DNA from: DATHKG01 sp035489435
GTDB lineage: Bacteria > Bacteroidota > Bacteroidia > Chitinophagales > Chitinophagaceae
Length of the DNA: 64,000 nucleotides
Strand: one strand, 5' to 3'
NCBI GenBank assembly: GCA_035489435.1
Contig: DATHKG010000151.1
Both the position numbers and the translations under genes were made by a program. A model generated the notes under the pieces. The model was not told the origin of the DNA and made no database searches. It saw nothing but the letters and a program-made list of their open reading frames with translations. Every line of letters begins with the position of its first letter. Position 1 is the first letter of the stretch. Below, piece after piece: positions 18,352-26,290 of this stretch.

Positions 18352-20541
18352 ATGATAAGAAAAGCATTCGTTCCCTTTTTATTGTTAGTTTCTGCCGTTG
18401 CGATTGCGCAGAAAGCTGATACGGCCCGTACAAAGCTTAAAGAAAAAACCGCCTTTCAGACGAGTAGTCCCTGGCGTCCTGAAATTGATGTCCGGTCAGA
18501 TATAGCAATTGTTTACGGCGCAAACGATCGCGCGAATATGACATTTGAAGAGCGGGTAAAATCATGGAGAGACCGGAATTATCAAACTCATTTCATGACG
18601 GGGATTTCCTGGGGTGATTACAAAGATTATTACCTGGGAAAATGGGATGGAAAAAACCACCTTGATGTAGCGCAGATGGAACAGAATGGCAAAGAGATCA
18701 TGCACGGCAATCAAAACCCTTATGTTGTGCCGATACCCTCATATGTCGAATACATGAAAACGGCTGTTATCAAAAAAGTAATTGATGCAGGCATTACTCA
18801 TATTCATTTGGAGGAACCTGAAATGTGGGCAAGGGGAGGCTATAGTGTACTCTTCAAAGAGGAATGGCAGAAATACTATGGTTTTCCATGGAGGGCACAA
18901 CACGAATCGCCGGAGAATACCTATCTGAGTAACAAGTTGAAATACCAGATGTATTATAACACCATAAAAGATGTATCTATTTATGCAAAGGAATATGGCA
19001 AAAGCAAGGGCCTTGATGTGAAAGTTTATATTCCTACACACTCGCTTGTGAATTATTCAGCATGGAAAATTGTAAGTCCTGAAGCGAGCCTCGCTTCTTT
19101 GCCAAGTATTGATGGTTATATAGCACAGGTATGGACAGGCACTTCCCGCGAACCTACCTATTTTGATGGGCTGGAAAAAGAACGTGTTTTTGAAAATGCT
19201 TTTCTCGAATACGGTTCAATGGTTTCAATGACCACGCCCACAAAAAGAAAATTATTTTTCTTAACCGATCCGATCGAAGACTGGCCCAGGGATTGGGCCG
19301 ATTATAAAAAGAACTACCAGGCCACGTTCACGGCAAAACTTCTTTATCCCATGGTTGCTGATTATGAAGTGATGCCATGGCCGGAGCGTATCTATACAAG
19401 GCCATATAAACTGGCGAACAGCGAAGAAAGAGTGTTGATCCCGAGATACTATTCCACCCAGATGCAGGTAATGGTAAACGTTTTGAACGAGATGCCTGTT
19501 ACAAATGAGCGTGTCACAGGATCTGCGGGGATAGGAGTGCTAATGGCAAATTCCCTGATGTTTCAGCGCTTTCCTACACACAACGGTTTCGAGGATCCAC
19601 AGTTCTCTAACTTCTATGGTCAAACGTTTCCACTGCTGAAATTAGGAGTACCTGTTGAAACGGTGCATATCGAAAATCTTTCTTATCCTGCAACCCTGAA
19701 AGACATCAAAGTGTTGGTGATGAGTTATTCGAATATGAAACCCTTGTCTTCTGATTCTCATCAGTATCTTGTTGACTGGGTAAAAAAAGGAGGTGTGCTG
19801 GTTTATTGCGGACGTGATGACGATCCTTATCAAACCGTGATGGAATGGTGGAATACAAAAGGAAATAATTATAAAGCTCCCTCAGCGCATTTGTTCGAGC
19901 TTCTCAAAATAAAACCGCCAGCTTCCGGGGATCAGCGGGTAGCAGTTGTAAAAGGTGCTGTATATATTATTCGTCAGCACCCAAAAGAATTTGTAATGGA
20001 ATCCAAAGGAGGTGGACGTTTTGTTGAACTCATAAAACAAGCCTACGAAAAAGATGCAAAAGCAGGCAAACTCATCTTCAAAAATTCTTTTTTTCTAAAG
20101 AGAGGACCTTATGACATCGTTTCCGTAATGGATGAAAGTATTAGCAAGGAACCGTATACTGTGAATGAGCCGGTGATCGATCTTTTCGATCCGCAATTAC
20201 CGGTGTTGACAAAGAAAACGATTGCCCCGGGAGAGCAGGCGCTACTCTATAACCTTGGAAGAGTCAGGAATAAAAAACAGCCACAGGTTTTGGCTGCTGC
20301 TTCAAGAGTGTATGAAGAGTCGGTAAAATCGAATGAATATTCGTTTCTTTCAAAAAGTCCGGTCAATACAACAAACAGTATGCGTATCCTTTTGCCGAAA
20401 GCTCCTACAGAAACGGTGCTGACAGATTCAAAAGGGGAGAAGCTGACTGATGTGAAAACATCATGGGATGCGGCATCAGGTACTTATTATCTGAGTTTTG
20501 AAAATAGTCCTGAAGGAACAAGGGTGTATTTGAAATGGTAG
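18352..20541 (+). CDS. Large secreted glycosidase-like protein of unknown family
   Basis: A 729-residue protein with a signal peptide (FVPFLLLVSAVAIAQ). Residues about 45-400 look like a TIM-barrel glycosidase region: GDYKDYYLGKWDGKNHLDV, THIHLEEPEMWARGGYS with two adjacent glutamates, and VADYEVMPWPERIYTRPYK. Residues about 400-560 resemble a GATase-like trimerisation domain as found behind GH42-type barrels (VLVMSYSNMKPLSS, WVKKGGVLVYCGRDDDPY). The C-terminus (about 640-729) looks like a beta-sandwich. It is the only candidate polysaccharide-degrading enzyme of this locus. I cannot place it in a named glycoside hydrolase family, and catalytic residues are guesses. Confidence 0.6.
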   Translation: MIRKAFVPFLLLVSAVAIAQKADTARTKLKEKTAFQTSSPWRPEIDVRSDIAIVYGANDRANMTFEERVKSWRDRNYQTHFMTGISWGDYKDYYLGKWDGKNHLDVAQMEQNGKEIMHGNQNPYVVPIPSYVEYMKTAVIKKVIDAGITHIHLEEPEMWARGGYSVLFKEEWQKYYGFPWRAQHESPENTYLSNKLKYQMYYNTIKDVSIYAKEYGKSKGLDVKVYIPTHSLVNYSAWKIVSPEASLASLPSIDGYIAQVWTGTSREPTYFDGLEKERVFENAFLEYGSMVSMTTPTKRKLFFLTDPIEDWPRDWADYKKNYQATFTAKLLYPMVADYEVMPWPERIYTRPYKLANSEERVLIPRYYSTQMQVMVNVLNEMPVTNERVTGSAGIGVLMANSLMFQRFPTHNGFEDPQFSNFYGQTFPLLKLGVPVETVHIENLSYPATLKDIKVLVMSYSNMKPLSSDSHQYLVDWVKKGGVLVYCGRDDDPYQTVMEWWNTKGNNYKAPSAHLFELLKIKPPASGDQRVAVVKGAVYIIRQHPKEFVMESKGGGRFVELIKQAYEKDAKAGKLIFKNSFFLKRGPYDIVSVMDESISKEPYTVNEPVIDLFDPQLPVLTKKTIAPGEQALLYNLGRVRNKKQPQVLAAASRVYEESVKSNEYSFLSKSPVNTTNSMRILLPKAPTETVLTDSKGEKLTDVKTSWDAASGTYYLSFENSPEGTRVYLKW

Positions 20542-20563
20542 CGAATGCTGCGGTTGCGTTCGA

Positions 20564-21493
20564 TCATTTAACAGGTAGAACAGGTGTTGAATGGATAAGA
20601 GCAATTTTCCATTTGCCTTGCTCTCTACGGAATACAACACTTTCATTCCAAACCTTGTTTGTTGTCTGGCCTTCTTCAATGATAACGGATTTTAAACCGT
20701 AAACGGCATAGGCCAGGTCCCCTGTTATGCTTACATGTTTGAAATTGAAATAATCTTTGCGATCAATTTTCCGGTGGTTATTCTTACTGTAATGCGCTCT
20801 TTCCATTTCCATGTTCCATATTTCACCGTTTTCTACCAGTAGGTAATCAATTGTGCAGTTAGCTACATGTGTTTCAATGTCCCAGTTACCCATTGTTGCA
20901 TAATCATTTTCCAACAGTTGTATAATAGCAGTGGAATCCTTTGTTATCTGCGCCCGTTTCTGAACTTCCCTTTCATCCATAATTACCTGGTTCCCGATAA
21001 GCCATTTTCCATTTTCTTTTGAGATGACAAGAGTAATATGAATTTTTCGTGTATTCAGTAAGATACCTCTTATTCGTTGTGCTTCCAGTTCCTCGTATTG
21101 GTGCGCCACTGCTACATCGGGGCGAATAAAGGTAATTTCAGGTTTGTCTTCCCGGATCTTAACCGATTCTTTATAGCCGGGATCATCGTATAAGCCCTGA
21201 AGGAATGTTATAATGGAATCCGGACCCGTGATGCGCACGCCGAAAGCATTCAACCATTGTGCATTCGGTGCATAATTCAAACGGTGAATTTCAGCATTGC
21301 GTTCCTGCATAGCCCGGGACCTTCTGGCCATTACAGCCAGCACCCCCGCAGTATCGTAAACAGCTGGTGTTTTATCCTTACTTATTGCTTTTATATCCGG
21401 GTCTGTCTTTTTTTGTTGAGCAGATACTTCTGTCGTATTACACAGAAAGAAAAGCAGGGTGATTGTAATGACTGATAAGAATGTATTCATCAT
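20564..21493 (-). CDS. Secreted protein with two SnoaL/DUF4440-like (NTF2 fold) domains
   Basis: A 309-residue protein with a signal peptide (about residues 1-25, ending VSAQ). It contains two related cone-shaped NTF2-like domains: about 50-175 (MQERNAEIHRLNYAPNAQWL, VISKENGKWLIGNQ) and about 185-305 (LLENDYATMGNWDIETHVAN, VVFRREQGKWKIALIHST). Each ends with the family's 'GKWxI' strand. Members are either small-molecule isomerases/hydrolases or ligand-binding proteins; no active site can be assigned. It converges with the glycosidase-like gene, with only 22 bases between stops and no visible terminator. Confidence 0.75.
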   Translation of the reverse strand: MMNTFLSVITITLLFFLCNTTEVSAQQKKTDPDIKAISKDKTPAVYDTAGVLAVMARRSRAMQERNAEIHRLNYAPNAQWLNAFGVRITGPDSIITFLQGLYDDPGYKESVKIREDKPEITFIRPDVAVAHQYEELEAQRIRGILLNTRKIHITLVISKENGKWLIGNQVIMDEREVQKRAQITKDSTAIIQLLENDYATMGNWDIETHVANCTIDYLLVENGEIWNMEMERAHYSKNNHRKIDRKDYFNFKHVSITGDLAYAVYGLKSVIIEEGQTTNKVWNESVVFRREQGKWKIALIHSTPVLPVK

Positions 21494-21852
21494 TTTTAAT
21501 TATTTGTGAGTTTTTTGCAGGAAGAAATAGCCATCGACTGTGCTGTGCCGAAAAGCCATTTGTCCAACCGGCCACATCATCCGGAATAACCAGCCAAACA
21601 GCGACGGCTCCTTTTTTTACTAAATTGAAGTGGGAAATCCGGCTTTAAACAAAAATGAAGGAAAGTGGTTAGGGGGAACGGCAATATAATTTACAAATAA
21701 ATATTAAGTAACGGGCAATGCTTAATTATTGAAGTGAAAAACCTGATTATGGTCATTTTTCTAAGGTATAGGCACCAAGAGCTAATTATGAGCATAAGTC
21801 AAAACCCGCCAAAATGAAACTGGGTTTTCGTTCTCGTCCCTTCTCCAGGTAG
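21494..21852. other. Intergenic stretch without recognised gene
   Basis: Nothing convincing is coded here. It holds the upstream region of the minus-strand SnoaL-like gene and low-complexity AT-rich sequence, leading into the histidine kinase remnant. Confidence 0.5.
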
Positions 21853-21955
21853 TTACTATTAGCCTACGATATCGTAAAAGCTCAGGGTGGTGAGATAAAC
21901 GTGGTGACGAAACAAGGAAGGAGCTGAGTTAATAATGCAATTACCTATTAGTTAA
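21853..21955 (+). pseudogene. Remnant of a sensor histidine kinase C-terminus
   Basis: The bases encode LLLAYDIVKAQGGEINVVTKQ in one frame (from 21853) and, after a shift near 21917, EGAELIMQLPIS followed by a stop (TAA 21953-21955). Joined, this matches the G2-box end of Bacteroidota histidine kinases (pattern SYDIVKAHGGEIxVxTKEGEGxEFIIQLP). A two-base deletion in the GGTGAAGGA-type segment explains the shift. No kinase upstream part is visible, and a stop (TAG 21850-21852) precedes it. This is a decayed gene fragment. Confidence 0.7.
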
Positions 21956-21984
21956 AGGCGTGGGATGCGGGCAGGCGTTAAAAC

Positions 21985-22560
21985 TTAGACCCTTAGCGAA
22001 CCACGGAACGCCCTGGCGGCATAATATGATTCCGCACCATTGTGATACAGGAACACCTGGTCGTAGCGGCGATCACAAAACAGTGCGCCACCAAGCTTCC
22101 TGATTTCAGCTGGAGTCTGTACCCAACTCGATGTTTTCAGGTCGAAATTTCCAAGTTGCTGCAACTCCCGGTACTCCTGCTCCGTTAAAATTTCAATGCC
22201 CATGTCGGCAGCCATATTCGAAGCGCTATCTTTCGGTTTATTTTCCTTTCTTGACTCCAGTGCCTCACCATCATAACAAATACTTCTGCGGCCGTTTGGA
22301 CTTTCAGCTGAACAATCATAAAATATGTACTCGCCCGATTTTTTATCATAACCAACTACATCAGGCTCACCACCGGAAATTTCCATTTCATCAAGAGACC
22401 ATAGTTTTTCAGGATTGGCTTCCAGCTTAGCTTCTACTTCAGCCCATTTAAGACTTTTATGGCGGCTCATATGTTTGTCAAAACGGGCCTTCAATACTTT
22501 AAGTAGTTCTTCACCTTGTTCTTGTGATAACTTCTGTTTACGGCTTTTAACGTTTTTCAT
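21985..22560 (-). CDS. DUF4256 domain-containing protein
   Basis: A 191-residue soluble protein. It shows the family pattern EELLKVLKARFDKHMSRH, LWSLDEMEISGGEPDVVGYD, YIFYDCSAESPNGRRSICYD and ALFCDRRYDQVFLYHNGAES. The family is widespread in bacteria and has no established function. It follows the YdeI-like gene on the minus strand after 59 bases and may be co-transcribed. Length fits the family. Confidence 0.88.
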   Translation of the reverse strand: MKNVKSRKQKLSQEQGEELLKVLKARFDKHMSRHKSLKWAEVEAKLEANPEKLWSLDEMEISGGEPDVVGYDKKSGEYIFYDCSAESPNGRRSICYDGEALESRKENKPKDSASNMAADMGIEILTEQEYRELQQLGNFDLKTSSWVQTPAEIRKLGGALFCDRRYDQVFLYHNGAESYYAARAFRGSLRV

Positions 22561-22619
22561 GAAAGCATTTTTATAATTATTTCAAACATTTAATTATTCG
22601 AAAACTGAATCATAAATCT

Positions 22620-23198
22620 TTAATCATTTAATCCTTTTCCACTCAGGATTTGCTGCGTATATTTTTCCACTCTTGCTTCCCGTGTTTTGGATTGTTTAGG
22701 TGTAGAAAAATGGAGCTTGTATGCTCTTTGCCTGCCTGGGGTTAGTGCTTCAAAAGCTGCTTTCAGACCAGGCATCTCTTTGAGCTTCTTTTTGAATTCC
22801 TCGGGCATGGTGAATTCTGCAGTCTTTTTTAATGTTACTTTCAAACCGGCCTTTTCTACTTCAATGGCTTCATAGATATAAGCTTTGATGTTGGTTTTCA
22901 TCCTGGATATCTCGCGAACATTGGTGAATCGTATCTGTCGCGCTGCCTGCACATTCTTCGTTTGCTGGATCAGGATACCATCGGGATCATTTAATAAGGC
23001 TCCTTTGAAAAACAAGAGTGCACAATATTCTTTGAATACATGTATCAAAACAATATTACTTTTCCCAAACGTATAACATGGAACTCCCCATTTCAATTCT
23101 TCATTGAGCCCACAGTCAAGAACAATAGTTCTTAATTTGACGAGTTCTTCCTGCCACTTTTTTGCTTTATTAAAATAGAAATCAACTTTAGGATTCAT
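22620..23198 (-). CDS. YdeI/OmpD-associated family protein (DUF1801 plus C-terminal YdeI region)
   Basis: A 192-residue soluble protein with an N-terminal DUF1801 fold (VDFYFNKAKKWQEELVKL, LKWGVPCYTFGKSNIVLIHV) and a C-terminal bacteriocin-protection/OmpD-associated motif (TMPEEFKKKLKEMPGLKAAF and ALTPGRQRAYKLHFSTPKQS). Family members are sometimes annotated as protecting against bacteriocins, but the mechanism is not known. It is the second DUF1801-type protein in the window, after 7838-8197. It lies on the minus strand upstream of DUF4256. Confidence 0.87.
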   Translation of the reverse strand: MNPKVDFYFNKAKKWQEELVKLRTIVLDCGLNEELKWGVPCYTFGKSNIVLIHVFKEYCALLFFKGALLNDPDGILIQQTKNVQAARQIRFTNVREISRMKTNIKAYIYEAIEVEKAGLKVTLKKTAEFTMPEEFKKKLKEMPGLKAAFEALTPGRQRAYKLHFSTPKQSKTREARVEKYTQQILSGKGLND

Positions 23199-23256
23199 TT
23201 TTTTATCATTAGTATATTAATCGTCAATTGTCATGCCTGCTATTTTGTTTGCGATG

Positions 23257-23301
23257 ATTCTATTAGTTTGTCATCATTCTATTAATTATCAATATTCTAT
23301 T
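23257..23301 (+). repeat. Three spaced ATTCTATT direct repeats
   Basis: ATTCTATT occurs at 23257, 23276 and 23294, spaced 19 and 18 bases, in the gap between the DoxX and YdeI-like genes. About two helical turns separate the copies, so a protein-binding site for the minus-strand YdeI gene is possible. AT-rich chance repetition is the alternative. Confidence 0.4.
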
Positions 23302-23332
23302 GAAATTATTAATAAGCTGAACTATTAAATTA

Positions 23333-23725
23333 TTAATTAACTGAAAGACTGGCTACAATTATTTTTCTGTCCGCAGGCCTGAAATACCAGGATACTACAG
23401 TCAAAATTAACAATAGCAATGGTGGGAATATCTCGTTTATAGGATCGCCCATTGCAATATGCGAATACAGTGCTCCCGACATCATAAAGAAGAACCCGGC
23501 ATAAGCCCATTCCTTTAGTAAAGGAAACCTGGGAATAAGAACTGCCACAACCCCCAGGATTTTACAAACACCCAGAAATGGTAGCAGATACTCCGGATAG
23601 CCCATCTTGATAATAAAACCTGTTTCCTCTTTCATTTTTAATAACTGTACGATGCCGGTTGAAATCATTCCCAAGGCAAGCCAGATAGTAGCAATCCAAT
23701 AGATGATTTTATTTCTTTTTTTCAT
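23333..23725 (-). CDS. DoxX family membrane protein
   Basis: A 130-residue protein with four predicted membrane helices. The DoxX-like pattern is visible: ATIWLALGMISTGIVQLL, then GYPEYLLPFLGVCKILGVVA, LLKEWAYAGFFFMMSGALYS and a last hydrophobic segment. It is the last gene of a tight three-gene operon (ArsR regulator, SRPBCC protein, DoxX), starting 6 bases after the SRPBCC stop. The same trio is common in Bacteroidota; its physiological role is unclear. Confidence 0.88.
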   Translation of the reverse strand: MKKRNKIIYWIATIWLALGMISTGIVQLLKMKEETGFIIKMGYPEYLLPFLGVCKILGVVAVLIPRFPLLKEWAYAGFFFMMSGALYSHIAMGDPINEIFPPLLLLILTVVSWYFRPADRKIIVASLSVN

Positions 23726-23731
23726 GGCGTT

Positions 23732-24199
23732 TTATTTTAATTTACTAACTACATCCTGCAAACGGTTATGTGCCATATTAATACCCTGGGCAAAGGGCAA
23801 CTGCAGCATCTGGTCTCTGAGCTCAACTGATTTATAAACTATATGCATGGTGAGTTTGCTGGTTTCTTCAGTAAGTTTTTCAAATTGAAGGAACTCCAGC
23901 TGAACATCGAAAGGTGTATTCTCCATTTCAAAAGTGCGGATGATTTTATGATCCGGCACAAACTCATGGATTACGCCATTAGTCCTTAACACCACGTTTC
24001 CCTTAGAATCTGATGTTTCAAATTGCCAGCTGCCATGCTTTTTATTTTCGAGTTTTAATACTTTTGTTCCCATCCACTGCTCAACAAATTCCGGTTCCTC
24101 ATATGCTTTGAACAGTAATTCCAGCGGCAAATCAAATTCTCTCGTAATCACCAATTCCTGCTTGCCGTCTTCAGCATTTATTTTTGTTTTTCTTTCCAT
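23732..24199 (-). CDS. SRPBCC / AHSA1-like domain protein
   Basis: A 155-residue soluble protein of the START/SRPBCC fold, AHSA1 type: ITREFDLPLELLFKAYEEPEF, WMGTKVLKLENKKHGSW, LRTNGVIHEFVPDHKIIRTF and a C-terminal helix FAQGINMAHNRLQDVV. Such proteins bind hydrophobic ligands. It is the middle gene of the ArsR-SRPBCC-DoxX operon, 5 bases after the regulator. ArsR-AHSA1 pairs like this are common and are thought to respond to small molecules; the ligand is unknown. Confidence 0.9.
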   Translation of the reverse strand: MERKTKINAEDGKQELVITREFDLPLELLFKAYEEPEFVEQWMGTKVLKLENKKHGSWQFETSDSKGNVVLRTNGVIHEFVPDHKIIRTFEMENTPFDVQLEFLQFEKLTEETSKLTMHIVYKSVELRDQMLQLPFAQGINMAHNRLQDVVSKLK

Positions 24200-24204
24200 G
24201 GCAA

Positions 24205-24528
24205 TTATTTTTTTGTTTTGTATTGTTTCATAATTGTTTCCAGTTTATTAAACCTGTCATCCCACATTTTGCGGAATGGCTCAATGAAGTCAGCTACTTC
24301 TTTCATTTGTTTTGCATTTATATGATAGTAAATCTCTCTCCCGTTTTGCTCTTGTTTTAGCAATTCACACTCGGTGAGTATTTGAAGGTGTTTTGAAACA
24401 GTGGGCCTGGCGGTGTCAAAATTTGAAGCTATTGCACCCGCTGTCATGGATTGTGAAGCAACCAACAGAAGAATAGCCCTTCTTGTCGGATCTGCTATGG
24501 CTTGAAACACATCACGTCTTAAATTCAT
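24205..24528 (-). CDS. ArsR family winged-helix transcriptional regulator
   Basis: A 107-residue repressor-type protein: IADPTRRAILLLVASQSMTA, recognition helix region FDTARPTVSKHLQILTECEL, and wing EQNGREIYYHINAKQMKEV. It lacks an obvious ELCVCDL-type metal-binding motif, so it is of the non-metal subgroup that accompanies AHSA1-like proteins. It is the first gene of a three-gene operon. Its promoter at 24547-24578 carries two matching palindromes, which suggests autorepression. Confidence 0.92.
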   Translation of the reverse strand: MNLRRDVFQAIADPTRRAILLLVASQSMTAGAIASNFDTARPTVSKHLQILTECELLKQEQNGREIYYHINAKQMKEVADFIEPFRKMWDDRFNKLETIMKQYKTKK

Positions 24529-24530
24529 TA

Positions 24531-24578
24531 TGTAGCTATTTGACTACAAATATATATGTAGTTATATGACTACGCAAA
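24531..24578 (-). promoter_or_regulatory. Autoregulated promoter/operators of the ArsR operon
   Basis: On the minus strand TTTG (complement of 24575-24578), 20 bases, then TATATTTG (complement of 24547-24554): a perfect Bacteroidota promoter. Two near-identical 18-base palindromes overlap it: TGTAGCTATTTGACTACA (24531-24548) and TGTAGTTATATGACTACG (24557-24574), 26 bases apart. One lies between the promoter boxes, the other at the transcription start side. The pattern fits repression by the ArsR protein. Confidence 0.75.
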
Positions 24579-24631
24579 TTTTTTTCTGGTTTTTTTTGGG
24601 GTCCTGGAAAAAGACCAGGCTGGAAACGAGG

Positions 24632-24660
24632 TTGTAATCAATTACAAATTGTTATATTTA
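24632..24660 (+). promoter_or_regulatory. Putative promoter and palindrome of the methyltransferase gene
   Basis: A perfect 16-base palindrome TTGTAATCAATTACAA (24632-24647) overlaps a possible -33 TTG (24632-24634). An 18-base spacer leads to TATATTTA (24653-24660), a near match to TAnnTTTG. The ATG follows at 24709. The palindrome could be an operator. Confidence 0.4.
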
Positions 24661-24708
24661 TTAAGATATTTTAACCCCCTGCTTCATCCCCTAAACAACC
24701 CCTTAAAC

Positions 24709-25719
24709 ATGGAAAATAATCTTCCTCCCAGGCTGGTCTTGAATCAAATGCTGTTTGGATTTGTCATGACCAAAGCAATACATGTAGCCGCGAAACTTAA
24801 TATAGCCGACATTATAGCTTCAAAAGGTCCAATGACCGGTGCAGAATTAGCAAAACAATCTGGTGCAAACGAAGAATCGGTTTCCCGTTTGTTGCGTGCA
24901 TTGGCAAGTACCGGGATTTTTAGTATCGATGAAAGCGGGAAATATTCGCTGACCCCACTTGCGGAATCTCTTAAAGAAGATGGGCCTGAATCTATCAAGG
25001 CAATGGCCCTGGTTTTAGGCGATATGTTATATAAAGGCTACGATGAATTATTATTTTCAGTGAAAACGGGAGAAGGTGGATTCACGAAAGCGCTCGGTGT
25101 GCCTGTGTTTCAATATCTGACTAATAATCCTGAAACAGGAAAACTATTTGATCGTATGATGACAGATATCCATGGGGGAGAAACGCAACCCATGGTCGAC
25201 ACCTATGATTTTTCAGCCTTCAATACCGTCGTTGACATCGGTGGTGGTAATGGCGAAGTGATTTCAGCAATTCTTAATAAAAACGCTGCTGTAAAAGGGA
25301 TTTTGTTTGACTTGCCTGAAGTAATAGATCGTGCCCGAAACAATATGTCTGCAAGCGGTGTGAGCGATCGATGCCAATTGGTTTCGGGTAATTTTTTCGA
25401 TTCGGTAGTTAAAGGAGGTGACGCTTATATCATGCGACATATCCTGCATGACTGGCGTGATGACGATGCTATTACTATTTTAACGAATTGCAGAAAATCG
25501 ATGAATGCTGGTGGGAAGGTATTGGTGGTTGAAGCGATTATCCAGGAAGGTAATGAGCCAAGTCCGTTTAAATTGCTTGATCTTACTATGCTCCTTATTG
25601 GTGGAAAAGAACGTACCCGCAGCCAGTTCGAAAATATTTTTTTGAAAGCTGGTCTGAAATTGAATCGGATTGTCCCCTTTCAACATGATCTGTCGGTGGT
25701 TGAAGGAGTAGCGGTGTAA
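24709..25719 (+). CDS. SAM-dependent O-methyltransferase (methyltransferase family 2 type)
   Basis: A 336-residue enzyme starting at ATG 24709; an in-frame TTG at 24649 would add 20 residues that look non-native. The N-terminal dimerisation winged helix (AAKLNIADIIASKGPMTGAE, EESVSRLLRALASTGIF) precedes the SAM-binding Rossmann domain with FNTVVDIGGGNGEVISAIL, DLPEVIDRARNN and the HDWRDDDAITIL segment near the usual active site histidine (MRHILHDW). It resembles small-molecule O-methyltransferases of the hydroxyneurosporene/hydroxyindole type. It stands alone between the ArsR operon and the TonB module; the substrate is unknown. Confidence 0.9.
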   Translation: MENNLPPRLVLNQMLFGFVMTKAIHVAAKLNIADIIASKGPMTGAELAKQSGANEESVSRLLRALASTGIFSIDESGKYSLTPLAESLKEDGPESIKAMALVLGDMLYKGYDELLFSVKTGEGGFTKALGVPVFQYLTNNPETGKLFDRMMTDIHGGETQPMVDTYDFSAFNTVVDIGGGNGEVISAILNKNAAVKGILFDLPEVIDRARNNMSASGVSDRCQLVSGNFFDSVVKGGDAYIMRHILHDWRDDDAITILTNCRKSMNAGGKVLVVEAIIQEGNEPSPFKLLDLTMLLIGGKERTRSQFENIFLKAGLKLNRIVPFQHDLSVVEGVAV

Positions 25720-25806
25720 AAACAATAAACTTTTGACTACAGAATATTAACCAGGAAATTTCGTTTTTTATCGACCTGGCTGGTGTAGCTTTGATCTGAT
25801 TTCTGT

Positions 25807-26181
25807 ATGTTGAGATTTGTGTTATCCATAATCCTTTTAATTGCCTTCGCGATTCAAACCTTTCACATGGGAGGTTTCGTGGTTGATTATTATCTGAACA
25901 CCTCATCTTATTCAAAAAACTGCGAAAATAAGGCGAAACCCATACTAAAATGTAATGGTAAATGCCAGCTGGCGAAGAAAATCCTGGAAAAACAAAAACA
26001 AGAAGAACAAACACCGGAACAAAAACTGGAAAATAAGTACCAGGTTATCTGCTTTAAGTCTTATTTCGCAATACTTCCTTCTCAAAATGTCGATTTCTCG
26101 GCCGGATATCCTCAATATCCCGTAGCCGTACTCCCCTCAGTTCTGGTAATGGGAATTTTTCGTCCTCCCTGCCTGGTATGA
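25807..26181 (+). CDS. Small membrane/secreted protein with Cys cluster, heading a TonB module
   Basis: A 124-residue protein. The N-terminal hydrophobic segment (LSIILLIAFAIQTFHMGGFV) is a signal or anchor. It then has Cys39, Cys49 and Cys53 in the pattern C-x9-C-x3-C (KCNGKC), a charged helix (KKILEKQKQEEQTPEQK), another Cys in VICFKSY and PPCLV at the C-terminus. I know similar small proteins beside TonB receptors in this phylum but no established function. It stands in the same orientation as the TonB receptor that follows (109-base gap). A role in metal handling is inferred from its cysteines and neighbours. Confidence 0.6.
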   Translation: MLRFVLSIILLIAFAIQTFHMGGFVVDYYLNTSSYSKNCENKAKPILKCNGKCQLAKKILEKQKQEEQTPEQKLENKYQVICFKSYFAILPSQNVDFSAGYPQYPVAVLPSVLVMGIFRPPCLV

Positions 26182-26290
26182 TCAATCTATGCTTCAAATA
26201 AACCAGTTCGTCACTTTGCACGTATTGTAAGGTTATGCACTGAATTAATTTGGATCCTTGTTATCATTTCACACCAACTCAACCAAGAGT

